21,467 nt of DNA, from assembly GCA_018065815.1 (NCBI GenBank), contig JAGHSP010000097.1, forward strand, positions 1-21,467, read 5' to 3'. The DNA comes from Candidatus Sodaliphilus limicaballi. GTDB lineage: Bacteria; Bacteroidota; Bacteroidia; Bacteroidales; Muribaculaceae. Below, piece by piece: positions 1 to 7,634 of this stretch; position 1 is the first letter of the stretch; the number at the start of each line of letters is the position of its first letter. The notes under the pieces were generated by a model. That model worked only from the letters and a program-made list of their open reading frames with translations, did not search any database and was not told where the DNA came from. The position numbers were made by a program, and so were the translations under genes.

Positions 1-232
1 CAGCGACTGGAAACTCTTCAGCACCATCGTGAAGATTGGTACTGATGTGGGTATTCCCGGCGACGTTGACAACAACGGCGAGGTTGACATCGCCGATGCC
101 AATATCCACATCAACATCATGCTGGGCAAGGACAACGCAAGCAATTATGGCGGTCGTGCCGACGTCACTGGCGACAGTGTGGTCGACGTGAGCGATGTGA
201 ACGCAGTGCTCAACATCATGCTGGGTAAGTAA
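1..232 (+). CDS. C-terminal end of a secreted protein with a dockerin-like tail (partial)
   Basis: Only the 3' end is present; the reading frame is open from base 2 and ends at TAA 230-232, so the real start is outside the window. The visible ~76 residues are almost entirely a dockerin type I-like module: two EF-hand-like loops (DVDNNGEVDIAD and DVTGDSVVDVSD) each followed by a short helix ending in NIMLGK. Ca2+-ligand positions 1, 3, 5, 9 and 12 of the loops are mostly Asp/Asn. The tail is closely similar to the C-terminus of the GH13 amylase at 8750-11938, so the parent protein is probably another secreted glycan-active or surface protein. In Bacteroidales these modules occur without known cellulosomes, so the binding partner is unknown. 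The catalytic identity cannot be seen. Confidence 0.85.
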   Translation, partial: SDWKLFSTIVKIGTDVGIPGDVDNNGEVDIADANIHINIMLGKDNASNYGGRADVTGDSVVDVSDVNAVLNIMLGK

Positions 233-255
233 TTAAACTGATTACATTAAATAGT

Positions 256-289
256 TAATACAGGGAGTCGACAACGGCTCCCTGTATTA
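256..289 (+). terminator. Intrinsic terminator after the dockerin-tailed gene
   Basis: A perfect stem of about 11-12 bp (AATACAGGGAG paired with CTCCCTGTATT) lies 24 bases after the stop codon, with loop TCGACAACGG. No long U-tract follows, which is common for Bacteroidetes terminators. Stem base and loop closely resemble the terminator after purL (4476-4507). Confidence 0.85.
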
Positions 290-668
290 GTATATGCATA
301 TACCCAGACTTTATCATTTTCGTGCCAATTCGTGTGAATTAGTGGATAAAGATTATTGTCGTCAGGTAAAAAGAAAATATTTTTTTGAATTTTGATGGCT
401 GACGCCTGGAAAATAGTGGACTCCGTCCACAAAATAATAATACCCTATCAATGAGGTGTTTCTATTTTGCTTGCGGAGCAAGCCATTTTCTTAGCAAAGC
501 ATAAATTATGCCAATGAAAATATTTTCTTTTTTCCAGACAACAATAAAACCATTAATGATTTAAGGACATTTTCCACGCACGCGCGCCCTTGCGCGCAAG
601 CATATATAATAATAATTAAAAGGGGGCGGATAGTGTGGTAAAAATTAGTTTTAGTGGGAAATAATTCG

Positions 669-676
669 TACCTTTG
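669..676 (+). promoter_or_regulatory. Bacteroidetes-type -7 element for purL (TACCTTTG)
   Basis: TACCTTTG matches the TAnnTTTG consensus of the Bacteroidetes primary sigma factor. A start of transcription about 6-8 bases downstream would fall near 683, i.e. after the GTG at 679, so it supports the ATG at 709 as the purL start. No clear TTG -33 element is visible. Confidence 0.7.
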
Positions 677-708
677 CAGTGTATTACACTAACCCGCTAC
701 AAAGGTTT

Positions 709-3700
709 ATGATAACATTCTTCAAAAAAGGCGCTAAAACCGTTTATGCGGTCGAAAGCGACCACACTCTTTCTCCCTCTGAGACAAGTAAGATGGAGTG
801 GCTCTTGCAGGGCACTCTAGTAGAAACTTCGGCTCTGGCCGGCACGTTTGTTGGCCCCCGTCGTGAAATGATAACTCCGTGGAGTACAAATGCCGTTGAA
901 ATTACTCAAAACATGAGTATGAACGGCATTTCTCGTATAGAGGAGTTTGCTGTTGCCCGCGGCAAGGAGCCCGAGCACGACCGCATGCTGCAACGCGTGT
1001 ACCACACGCTGGACGCCGATGTGTTCACCGTCACCCATGAGCCCGATCCCATCGTCTATATCGACAACATCGAGGAGTATAACGTGCAGGAAGGCCTTGC
1101 GCTCAACCCCGAGGAGATGGACTACCTCAAGGGGCTTGCCGAGAAGCTTGGCCGTCCGCTCACCGACAGCGAGGTGTTCGGTTTCTCACAGGTAAACAGC
1201 GAGCACTGCCGCCACAAGATTTTCAACGGCACGCTCATCATCGACGGCGAAGAGAAGCCCATGTCGCTGTTCAAGCTCATCAAGAAGACATCACAGGAAA
1301 ACCCCAACGGCCTCATTTCGGCCTATAAAGATAATGTGGCATTTGTGGAGGGTCCTGCCATCGAGCAGTTTGCCCCCGCCACTGCCGACGGTCCCGACTT
1401 CTTTGAGGTCAAGGACATCGAGAGCGTGATCTCGCTCAAAGCCGAGACCCACAACTTCCCCACCACAGTGGAGCCCTTCAACGGCGCTGCAACTGGCAGC
1501 GGCGGCGAGATACGCGACCGTCTGGGCGGCGGACGCGCCAGCCTGCCCCTGGCGGGAACAGCGGTCTATATGACATCATATCCCCGCACCGAGGCCCAGC
1601 GCAAGTGGGAACAGTGCACCATGCCTCCCCGCCCCTGGCTGTACCAGACCCCCGAGGAGATTCTCATAAAGGCCAGCAACGGCGCGAGCGACTTTGGCAA
1701 CAAGTATGGCCAGCCTCTCATCTGCGGTTCGCTGCTCACCTTTGAGAACAACGAGAGCAAGGTGCCCTATGCCTATGACAAAGTGATCATGCTAGCCGGC
1801 GGCGTGGGATTTGCCCGCAAGCGCGATGCCCTCAAGGGTCATCCCGTGGCTGGCGAGAAGGTGGTGCTCATGGGCGGCGACAACTACCGCATCGGTATGG
1901 GCGGCGGCGCAGTGTCGAGCGTGAACACAGGCCAGTATAACAACTCTATCGAGCTCAACGCCGTGCAGCGTGCCAACCCCGAGATGCAGAAGCGTGTCTC
2001 TAACGTGATACGCGCCCTTGCCGAAGCCGAGGAGAACCCCATCGTGTCGATCCACGACCACGGTGCAGGCGGCCACCTCAATGCATTGAGCGAGCTCGTG
2101 GAGGAAACGGGCGGTAGAATTGACATGAGCCAGCTTCCCGTGGGCGACCCCACGCTGTCGTCAAAGGAAATCATCGGCAACGAGTCGCAGGAGCGCATGG
2201 GTATGGTGGTTGAGCCCAAGGACATCGACCACATTGCACGCATCGCCGAGCGTGAGCGTGCCCCGATGTATGTCGTGGGCGAGACCACAGGCGACGACCG
2301 CTTCGTCTTTGAGCAGAAGGATGGCGTCAAGCCCATCGACCTGGGCATGAAGGACATGTTCGGCAGTTCGCCCAAGACGGTGATGACCGACGTGACCGTG
2401 CCCCGCAAGCACAAGGCGGTGAAGACCGACAAGCGACTCATCGACCAGTACCTGGAAGACGTGCTTCAGCTCGAGGCTGTGGCATGCAAGGACTGGCTCA
2501 CCAATAAGGTTGACCGCTCGGTGACCGGCCGCATCGCGCGCCAGCAGTGCCAGGGCGAGATTCAGCTGCCACTTAGCGACTGCGGCGTGGTGGCACTCGA
2601 CTACACCGGCACAGCAGGTATCGCGACCTCGATAGGCCATGCGCCCCAGGCAGCCCTCATCGACCCCGCTGCGGGCTCGGTGCTCTCAATCGTAGAGTCG
2701 CTCACCAACATCGTGGGCGCCAACCTCAAGAACGGTCTCAAGAGCGTATCGTTGAGCGCCAACTGGATGTGGCCCTGCCGCAACGAGGGCGAGGACGCTC
2801 GCCTGTATAGCGCAGTGAAGGCTTGCAGCGACATGGCTTGCGCACTGGGCATCAACATCCCCACCGGCAAGGACAGCTTGTCGATGACACAGAAATATGG
2901 CAAGAAGAAAGTAGTTGCTCCCGGCACAGTAATCATCAGCGCAGCCGGCGAGGTGAGCGACGTGAAAAAGACAGTTTCGCCCGTGCTCCAGAACGTGAAG
3001 AGCGGCCTCTACTACGTGGACTTCAGCGGCAGCGACCTGCAGCTGGGCGGCTCGGCACTGGCACAAGCACTGGGCCAGACTGGCGACAAAGCTCCGCAAG
3101 TGGCAAGCGCGGCACTCGTGGCGTCGGCATTCAATGCCGTGCAACGCCTTGTTGATGAGCGTCTGCTGCTGGCAGCACATGACATCTCGGCAGGTGGTCT
3201 CATCACAGCCCTGCTCGAGATGACGTTTGCCAACGTGAACGGCGGCCTCGAACTCAACCTCGACGCACTGGACACCGACCTCGTGAAGGTACTCTTTGCC
3301 GAGAATCCCGCTCTCGTGATCCAGGTTGCAAGCAACAAGGCAAAGGCCGTTGAACGCATCCTTGCCGAGGCTGGCGTGAAGTTTATCTACATGGGCCAAC
3401 CTCACAACGAACGCACCGTCACCGTGGAACACAACGGTGAGCAATATATGTTCTTCATCGACCACCTGCGCGACGTGTGGTACAAGTCGTCTTATCTGCT
3501 CGACCGCGCACAGAGCGGTGGCCGCTGGGCACAGGACCGCTTCGAGAACTACAAGAAGCAACCTCTGCGCCTGCGTCTGCCCAAGGGCTTCACCGGCCGT
3601 GCAGCCGACCTGGGCATCACTGGCAGCCGACACGAGCGCACAGGCATCAAGGCTGCTATCATACGCGAGAAAGGCGTGAACGGCGACCGTGAGATGGCTT

Positions 3701-4398
3701 ACTCACTCTACTATGCAGGCTTCGACGTGAAGGACGTGCACATGACCGACCTGATGAGCGGCCGTGAGACACTTGACGACGTGAACATGATAGTGTTCTG
3801 CGGCGGATTCTCTAACAGCGACGTGCTGGGCAGCGCCAAGGGCTGGGCAAGCGGTTTCGTGTGGAACGAGAACGCCAAGAAGGCACTGGAGCGTTTCTAT
3901 GCCCGTGAGGACACGTTGAGCCTGGGTATATGCAACGGTTGCCAGGTGATGATTGAACTCAACCTGCTCAACCCCGAGTACAGCAGCAAGCCTCACATGG
4001 ACCACAACAACTCGCACAAGTTTGAGAGCGCATTCGTAAACCTGACTATACCCGAGAACAACTCTGTGATGTTCAAGTCGCTGAGCGGTAGCCGCCTGGG
4101 CATCTGGGTGGCTCACGGCGAGGGTAAGTTCAACCTGCCCGAGGGTGCCGACAAGTATAACATCGTGGCACAATACAGCTACAAGAGCTATCCCGGCAAC
4201 CCCAACGGTTCGCCCCGTGGCATCGCCGGCATCGCAAGCGCCGACGGCCGTCACCTGGCAATGATGCCCCACCTGGAGCGCGCCATCTTCCCCTGGCAGT
4301 GCGCATGGTATCCCCAGAGCCACAAGCAAGACGAGGTAACCCCCTGGATCGAAGCCTTCGTCAACGCCCGCAACTGGATTGCCACTCGTAAAGGGTAA
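709..4398 (+). CDS. purL: Phosphoribosylformylglycinamidine synthase (FGAM synthase), large PurL form
   Basis: ATP- and glutamine-dependent conversion of FGAR to FGAM in de novo purine synthesis, cytoplasmic. The 1229-residue length fits the single-chain proteobacterial/Bacteroidetes type that fuses a PurS-like N-terminus, two AIRS/PurM-like synthetase halves and a C-terminal glutamine amidotransferase. Visible marks are the substrate-site motif SQVNSEHCRHK near residue 160, SLKAETHNFPTTVEPFNGAA followed by a Gly-rich loop near 245-275, and the amidotransferase nucleophile motif GICNGCQ with Cys1075. The closing PHLERAIFPWQ supplies the His/Glu pair. ATG 709 was chosen over GTG 679 because the promoter lies at 669-676 and AAAGG sits just upstream. 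The gene is monocistronic, G+C-rich and ends in a repeat plus terminator. Confidence 0.97.
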   Translation: MITFFKKGAKTVYAVESDHTLSPSETSKMEWLLQGTLVETSALAGTFVGPRREMITPWSTNAVEITQNMSMNGISRIEEFAVARGKEPEHDRMLQRVYHTLDADVFTVTHEPDPIVYIDNIEEYNVQEGLALNPEEMDYLKGLAEKLGRPLTDSEVFGFSQVNSEHCRHKIFNGTLIIDGEEKPMSLFKLIKKTSQENPNGLISAYKDNVAFVEGPAIEQFAPATADGPDFFEVKDIESVISLKAETHNFPTTVEPFNGAATGSGGEIRDRLGGGRASLPLAGTAVYMTSYPRTEAQRKWEQCTMPPRPWLYQTPEEILIKASNGASDFGNKYGQPLICGSLLTFENNESKVPYAYDKVIMLAGGVGFARKRDALKGHPVAGEKVVLMGGDNYRIGMGGGAVSSVNTGQYNNSIELNAVQRANPEMQKRVSNVIRALAEAEENPIVSIHDHGAGGHLNALSELVEETGGRIDMSQLPVGDPTLSSKEIIGNESQERMGMVVEPKDIDHIARIAERERAPMYVVGETTGDDRFVFEQKDGVKPIDLGMKDMFGSSPKTVMTDVTVPRKHKAVKTDKRLIDQYLEDVLQLEAVACKDWLTNKVDRSVTGRIARQQCQGEIQLPLSDCGVVALDYTGTAGIATSIGHAPQAALIDPAAGSVLSIVESLTNIVGANLKNGLKSVSLSANWMWPCRNEGEDARLYSAVKACSDMACALGINIPTGKDSLSMTQKYGKKKVVAPGTVIISAAGEVSDVKKTVSPVLQNVKSGLYYVDFSGSDLQLGGSALAQALGQTGDKAPQVASAALVASAFNAVQRLVDERLLLAAHDISAGGLITALLEMTFANVNGGLELNLDALDTDLVKVLFAENPALVIQVASNKAKAVERILAEAGVKFIYMGQPHNERTVTVEHNGEQYMFFIDHLRDVWYKSSYLLDRAQSGGRWAQDRFENYKKQPLRLRLPKGFTGRAADLGITGSRHERTGIKAAIIREKGVNGDREMAYSLYYAGFDVKDVHMTDLMSGRETLDDVNMIVFCGGFSNSDVLGSAKGWASGFVWNENAKKALERFYAREDTLSLGICNGCQVMIELNLLNPEYSSKPHMDHNNSHKFESAFVNLTIPENNSVMFKSLSGSRLGIWVAHGEGKFNLPEGADKYNIVAQYSYKSYPGNPNGSPRGIAGIASADGRHLAMMPHLERAIFPWQCAWYPQSHKQDEVTPWIEAFVNARNWIATRKG

Positions 4399-4400
4399 GA

Positions 4401-4453
4401 GTTTAAAGGTTTAAAGGTTTAAAGGTTTAAAGGTTTAAAGGTTTAAAGGTTTA
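4401..4453 (+). repeat. Tandem repeat of GTTTAAAG (six copies plus a partial)
   Basis: Six exact copies of the 8-bp unit GTTTAAAG (4401-4448) and a partial GTTTA start two bases after the purL stop codon. The same unit type, in opposite orientation and with two variable positions, occurs between ptb and buk (13725-13788). Exact copies suggest recent expansion by slippage. Confidence 0.95.
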
Positions 4454-4475
4454 GGAACTTAACCGAGTAACCAAA

Positions 4476-4507
4476 ATAATAGGGAGTCGATGGCGGCTCC
4501 CTATTAT
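4476..4507 (+). terminator. Intrinsic terminator after purL
   Basis: Perfect 11-bp stem ATAATAGGGAG/CTCCCTATTAT with loop TCGATGGCGG, followed by AGTTT. It shares the GGGAGTCGA...CGGCTCCC core with the terminator at 256-289. Confidence 0.85.
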
Positions 4508-4709
4508 AGTTTCTAAAATATTAGTGTTCGGTAAAAACGTCGGAGACGTAAGAGGCTCGGTTCACATGGAGCTGGCTCTCCGAGCCGCCGACATCTTCGA
4601 TGTCACAACGCAAGCCCCCTATGATTAAATTTGTTATAATATATTTGTTACCAACAAGTTCTGGCTTAATTTCTTTTTTTTCAGGACAACACTTTCTAGT
4701 CTTTATGGA

Positions 4710-4883
4710 TTAGTACAGGAGGCCGAATTGCCATAGTGGGATGACGTTTAGGTAGCCGGCCTCGATGTCGGCTTTCACGACGTAGGCGTCGGGGATGCCT
4801 GTTATCTGCTTTTGCTTCTTGTTGCGCCCGCCAGTGTCGGCTAGCATTGACGTGAATCTATTTTGTAGTTTTTCCATCGCCAT
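4710..4883 (-). pseudogene. Remnant of a Bacteroidales ATP-binding protein (57 codons left)
   Basis: On the minus strand ATG (4883-4881) opens a 57-codon frame ending in TAA at 4712-4710. The first ~25 residues are short, basic and undistinguished (MAMEKLQNRF onward). The last ~30, with AYVVKADIEAGY and the terminal IPLWQFGLLY, look like the extreme C-terminus of a family of Bacteroidales AAA-type ATP-binding proteins that end in IPLW.FG.LY. No Walker A or B motif is present, so the ATPase body is missing, probably by an internal in-frame deletion that kept the start region and tail. The intact-looking promoter and operator array upstream (4892-5037) fits a gene that was once regulated. The family assignment is from recollection of the tail only; the frame could instead be a genuine small protein. 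Confidence 0.5.
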
Positions 4884-4891
4884 CTAAATTT

Positions 4892-5037
4892 TGCACTATT
4901 TTCAGTGCATCTTTCAATAAAATTTGCACTATTTTCGGTGCAAATATACAACATCAATGCTATTCACACAAATTATTTTATGTTTTTGCACTGAATTTAG
5001 TGCAGTTTACGGCATTTTTTGCACCGTTTTCAGTGCA
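4892..5037. promoter_or_regulatory. Array of four TGCAC-N8-GTGCA palindromes (putative operators)
   Basis: Four 18-bp palindromes: 4892-4909, 4925-4942, 4987-5004 and 5020-5037. Their centres are N8 of the type TATTTTCA, TATTTTCG, TGAATTTA and CGTTTTCA; copies two and four extend to TTTGCAC...GTGCAAA. Start-to-start distances are 33, 62 and 33 bp, close to whole helical turns. Copy two overlaps the -7 element at 4941-4948 of a minus-strand promoter. Confidence 0.8.
4941..4972 (-). promoter_or_regulatory. Minus-strand promoter (TTTG, 20-bp gap, TATATTTG) inside the palindrome array
   Basis: On the minus strand TTTG (4972-4969) is followed after 20 bases by TATATTTG (4948-4941), a good match to the Bacteroidetes -33/-7 pair. 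The TTTG of the -7 box is the arm of palindrome two, so a protein bound there would block or alter initiation. It reads toward the ATPase remnant. Confidence 0.65.
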
Positions 5038-5044
5038 AACCACC

Positions 5045-5785
5045 TTAAAAGGTTACGACTAGGGACAGGTGGTGGGGGGCGGTGGTGAGGGTGGCATGGA
5101 CTGGATGGCGGGTGGGATTGCCGGTGAAGAGATAGACGAACTCGTTGACAGGATCCACTAGCCAAGCAACAGTGTGGCCGAGCAGGCTGCTTCCGCACAG
5201 TCGGTAGTCGCTAGCAACGATGCTGCGCTTCACCTTGTAGAAGCACTCCCCTATCACGCTGCCCACTACTGGAGTAATGATGAGGTCCTGTATAGACGGA
5301 TATTCCATGAATGCCTCGATGCCGTATTCCCAAAAGATGGTCGAGACGGCGGCCGAGTAGAGGGCGCTCTGCCACATGTTGAAGCCTCGTGAACGCGCCG
5401 ACATGAAGTAGGCTGCTCCGCCATAGGGGTGGAGCACGTAGTCGAAGACGACATTGTCGTGATCCCACACAGGACCGTGGCTCACATGTTCCCACCATCG
5501 CTCGAACAACGGGGTGCAGTGCAGTTGTGCCTTGTTCCATGCGGTGGCATCTTCGGGCAGGAGTTCGAGCACTCCCAGGGTGACGAAACCTGCGCCATAG
5601 AGTGCGGCAGTGTTGTAGGCAAGTCCGCGCCAGTCGGGCATGGAGAGGGTGCGAGAGTAGGCGAAGTCATATATAGTGAGCTGCACACTGTCAACATCAA
5701 CCGAGACACTATCGGCAACAGGCTGGGGATTTGCACTCATGCCGATAATCATTATTGCTGCTATCAAGACAAGAAGTCGTTTCAT
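5045..5785 (-). CDS. DUF3943 domain-containing exported protein
   Basis: 246 residues with an N-terminal signal peptide (MKRLLVLIAAIMIIGMSA) and then the conserved DUF3943 core at about 100-195: DYVLHPYGGAAYF, ARSRGF, STIFWEYGIEAFMEYPSIQD and TPVVGSVIGE. Function of the family is not established; the pattern of His, Arg, Glu and Asp residues among hydrophobic segments suggests a small outer-membrane or periplasmic membrane-bound protein. The start ATG is preceded by a TATCTTTG promoter element at 5802-5809 on the same strand. Its 3' end lies next to the palindrome array and no clear terminator follows. The gene stands alone. Confidence 0.85.
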   Translation of the reverse strand: MKRLLVLIAAIMIIGMSANPQPVADSVSVDVDSVQLTIYDFAYSRTLSMPDWRGLAYNTAALYGAGFVTLGVLELLPEDATAWNKAQLHCTPLFERWWEHVSHGPVWDHDNVVFDYVLHPYGGAAYFMSARSRGFNMWQSALYSAAVSTIFWEYGIEAFMEYPSIQDLIITPVVGSVIGECFYKVKRSIVASDYRLCGSSLLGHTVAWLVDPVNEFVYLFTGNPTRHPVHATLTTAPHHLSLVVTF

Positions 5786-5801
5786 TTACCATTTTTTCGG
5801 G

Positions 5802-5809
5802 CAAAGATA
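5802..5809 (-). promoter_or_regulatory. -7 element TATCTTTG for the DUF3943 gene
   Basis: Minus-strand TATCTTTG lies 16 bases upstream of the ATG, giving a very short 5' leader. The -33 element is not obvious. Confidence 0.6.
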
Positions 5810-6081
5810 AGTAGTGTGCAGCATTACATGGTGTCTTATTTGTCATGAAACATTATCCGTTTTTCGGCATAGGCGATATGCACCACTCACCGGACAAAAT
5901 CAACCACTAATTGCTTCATTTTCTCGATTTGGGTATAAACAAAAGTAGCAACTTTACCTTAATTTACATATATGCGTATATTTGGACTTCTTATATGCCA
6001 AAAAGCAGATTATATAATCAAAAAGTAAACGATTTTATAAAATTAATTGGGCAGAAAACGGAGTTTTTAACTTATTTTTGA

Positions 6082-6089
6082 TACCTTTG
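6082..6089 (+). promoter_or_regulatory. -7 element TACCTTTG for the restriction-modification operon
   Basis: Consensus TAnnTTTG about 90 bases before the methyltransferase ATG. The same 8-mer followed by GCAG occurs before purL. Confidence 0.65.
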
Positions 6090-6103
6090 CAGTTAAAGAC
6101 TAC

Positions 6104-6163
6104 GAGTCCCCCAAAACCAGTCGTAAACATTTGAACGACTCCAAGTGCTTGGCGACTCAAGTG
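6104..6163 (+). promoter_or_regulatory. Structured leader with direct repeats before the methyltransferase
   Basis: The region has hairpins AGTCGT/ACGACT (6119-6140) and CCAA-GTGC-TTGG (6141-6152), a GAGTC/GACTC pair (6104-6108 with 6154-6158), and a direct repeat CGACTCCAAGTG (6136-6147) / CGACTCAAGTG (6153-6163). Such repeats could be a binding site for the methyltransferase or another autoregulator, or fold in the mRNA; which is not known. Confidence 0.45.
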
Positions 6164-6179
6164 AATATACATTTGATAT

Positions 6180-7634
6180 ATGCTAGATTTCGTCATTCAA
6201 AATACAAACAAGTTTATTGCTTCGGTTCCTAAATCGAAGCGTAAACAATATGGGCAATTCTTTACGTCAAAAGCATCGGCTAAGTTCATGGCTGAGCTAT
6301 TTAACGTAGATTTATCTTTGCCAGAGATAACAGTTCTTGATGCTGGTTGCGGAACAGGTGTTTTGACAGCAGCATGGATTGACATGGTGCGTAAGCTTGG
6401 TTACGATGGCATGATAAAAGTGACCTGTTATGAGACGGATACAACGGTAGTACCTATATTGATTGAGAACTTGGAGTACATTAAAGAGCATTGCCATATT
6501 GAATATGAAGTAAAAGTAGAGAACTACATAACCACTCAACATTTTGAACAAAACATGCTGTTTGGAGATGAACCACAGCAATACGACTACATTATTGGCA
6601 ATCCCCCTTATAAAAAAATTCCTAAGGATGCTCTTGAAGCCAAATCAATGCCTTCTGTGTGCTATGGTGCTCCAAACTTGTATTCGCTATTCTGTTGCAT
6701 GGGTATCCGCAACTTGAAGGATAATCAAGAGATGGTTTACATCATTCCTCGTTCGTGGACATCAGGAGCATACTTCGAATATTTTCGTCGTTATCTCTTT
6801 GATAATTGTGTTCTTACAGACATTCATTTGTTTGAAAGTCGCGATAAGGTGTTTGACGGAGAATCAGTACTTCAAGAAACTATAATAATTAAGTTGAAAA
6901 AACAAAGGCAGAAGCCCACTACGATTAGAATGACTACATCGTCAACATCGGATTTTTCTGACGTCAAGGCTTTTGACGCACCATACGATGCTGTTGTTGC
7001 CAAGAATCGTTATGTATTTCTTGTGACTAACAAAGAACAAGCTGATGTATTAGAGAAGGTGAACAAGATGCCGGCAACCCTTCCAACTATCAATATGCCG
7101 ATGAAAACAGGCTTGATTGTTGATTTCCGTACTCGTGAAGTGTTGCGAAACGAAATGGAAGAAGGTTGTTATCCTCTTTTGTACTCTCAACACATCAAAG
7201 ATGGTCGTGTGATTTGGCCGCAAGGCAAAGAAGGTGAATGCATTTTTACAGATAAGAAAGCTTTCCTACAAAAGAATGACAACTATTTGCTGGTTAAGCG
7301 TTTCACTGCAAAAGAAGAGAAACGCCGTTTACAATGCGGCATTTATCTAAAACAACGCTACCCTCAGTATGAATATATAAGTACGCAAAATAAAGTGAAT
7401 TTTATTCAATGTGACTCGCCTTGTGTGACTTATGGATTGTATGTACTTTTGAACTCTACCTTATACGACGCATATTATAGGATTCTCAACGGATCTACCC
7501 AGGTCAACTCTACGGAGATAAACTCTATGCCTGTGCCTGAACGTAGTGTAATCGAAGAAATGGGACGAGCACTCATGCATAAAGAACTAACAGAAACGAA
7601 TTGTAATCAGATTATAGAACAATGGATAAGATAA
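6180..7634 (+). CDS. Type II N6-adenine DNA methyltransferase (BsuBI/PstI-type system)
   Basis: 484 residues. It transfers a methyl group from S-adenosylmethionine to adenine in the recognition site, protecting host DNA from the partner nuclease. The SAM-binding motif I is LDAGCGTG (residues 53-60), and the catalytic motif IV is NPPY (141-144), typical of N6-adenine enzymes of the gamma order; the C-terminal half is a likely target-recognition region. The N-terminal KRKQYGQFFTS segment is common in this family. The downstream endonuclease gene overlaps its last 13 bases, so the two are translationally linked. Codon use is clearly more A+T-rich than in purL or the amylase, which suggests horizontal acquisition. 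By partner analogy the site may be CTGCAG, but this cannot be read from the sequence. Confidence 0.93.
   Translation: MLDFVIQNTNKFIASVPKSKRKQYGQFFTSKASAKFMAELFNVDLSLPEITVLDAGCGTGVLTAAWIDMVRKLGYDGMIKVTCYETDTTVVPILIENLEYIKEHCHIEYEVKVENYITTQHFEQNMLFGDEPQQYDYIIGNPPYKKIPKDALEAKSMPSVCYGAPNLYSLFCCMGIRNLKDNQEMVYIIPRSWTSGAYFEYFRRYLFDNCVLTDIHLFESRDKVFDGESVLQETIIIKLKKQRQKPTTIRMTTSSTSDFSDVKAFDAPYDAVVAKNRYVFLVTNKEQADVLEKVNKMPATLPTINMPMKTGLIVDFRTREVLRNEMEEGCYPLLYSQHIKDGRVIWPQGKEGECIFTDKKAFLQKNDNYLLVKRFTAKEEKRRLQCGIYLKQRYPQYEYISTQNKVNFIQCDSPCVTYGLYVLLNSTLYDAYYRILNGSTQVNSTEINSMPVPERSVIEEMGRALMHKELTETNCNQIIEQWIR

Larger units (their letters stand above)
233..708. other. Intergenic region before purL
   Basis: Contains the terminator at 256-289, then no gene that I can support. 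About 319-350 holds the dispersed-type sequence CGTGCCAATTCGTGTGAATT followed by AGTGGATAAA, a motif I associate with repeats in Bacteroidetes intergenic DNA. Short hairpins occur at 416-430 (GTGGAC-TCC-GTCCAC) and 469-483 (GCTTG-CGGAG-CAAGC), and a GC-rich patch of alternating GCGC lies around 578-600. The purL promoter is at the right end. A minus-strand ORF across the left part overlaps the terminator and repeat and was not accepted as a gene. Confidence 0.6.
4399..5044. other. Intergenic region between purL and the DUF3943 gene
   Basis: Holds the octamer repeat (4401-4453), the purL terminator (4476-4507), a weak hairpin GGCTCGG/CCGAGCC (4554-4586), an ATPase-tail remnant on the minus strand (4710-4883) and four palindromes with a promoter (4892-5037). 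Nothing else recognisable. Confidence 0.7.
5786..6179. other. Divergent intergenic region with the restriction-modification leader
   Basis: Contains the minus-strand promoter of the DUF3943 gene (5802-5809), A+T-rich DNA with another TATATTTG at 5977-5984, the TACCTTTG element at 6082-6089 and a structured leader up to the methyltransferase start. No ORF in it is convincing. Confidence 0.6.

Noticed and set aside
247..432. 61-codon minus-strand ORF after the left-edge gene
   Set aside because: It overlaps the terminator and a repeat-like sequence and has no promoter or recognisable protein features.
679..708. GTG 679 as the purL start
   Set aside because: It directly follows the -7 element, so it would lie before or at the transcription start; ATG 709 fits better.
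669..708. Purine riboswitch or PurR box before purL
   Set aside because: The leader from the predicted start of transcription is only about 25 bases and shows no such structure.
2686..4329. Long minus-strand ORFs (up to 315 codons) inside purL
   Set aside because: They are antisense to an unambiguous purL; low-complexity Val/Ala/His/Leu composition is what G+C-rich codons give on the other strand.
4892..5037. CRISPR array reading of the palindrome series
   Set aside because: Units are 18 bp, imperfect in the centre, only four, and not separated by uniform unique spacers; no cas genes.
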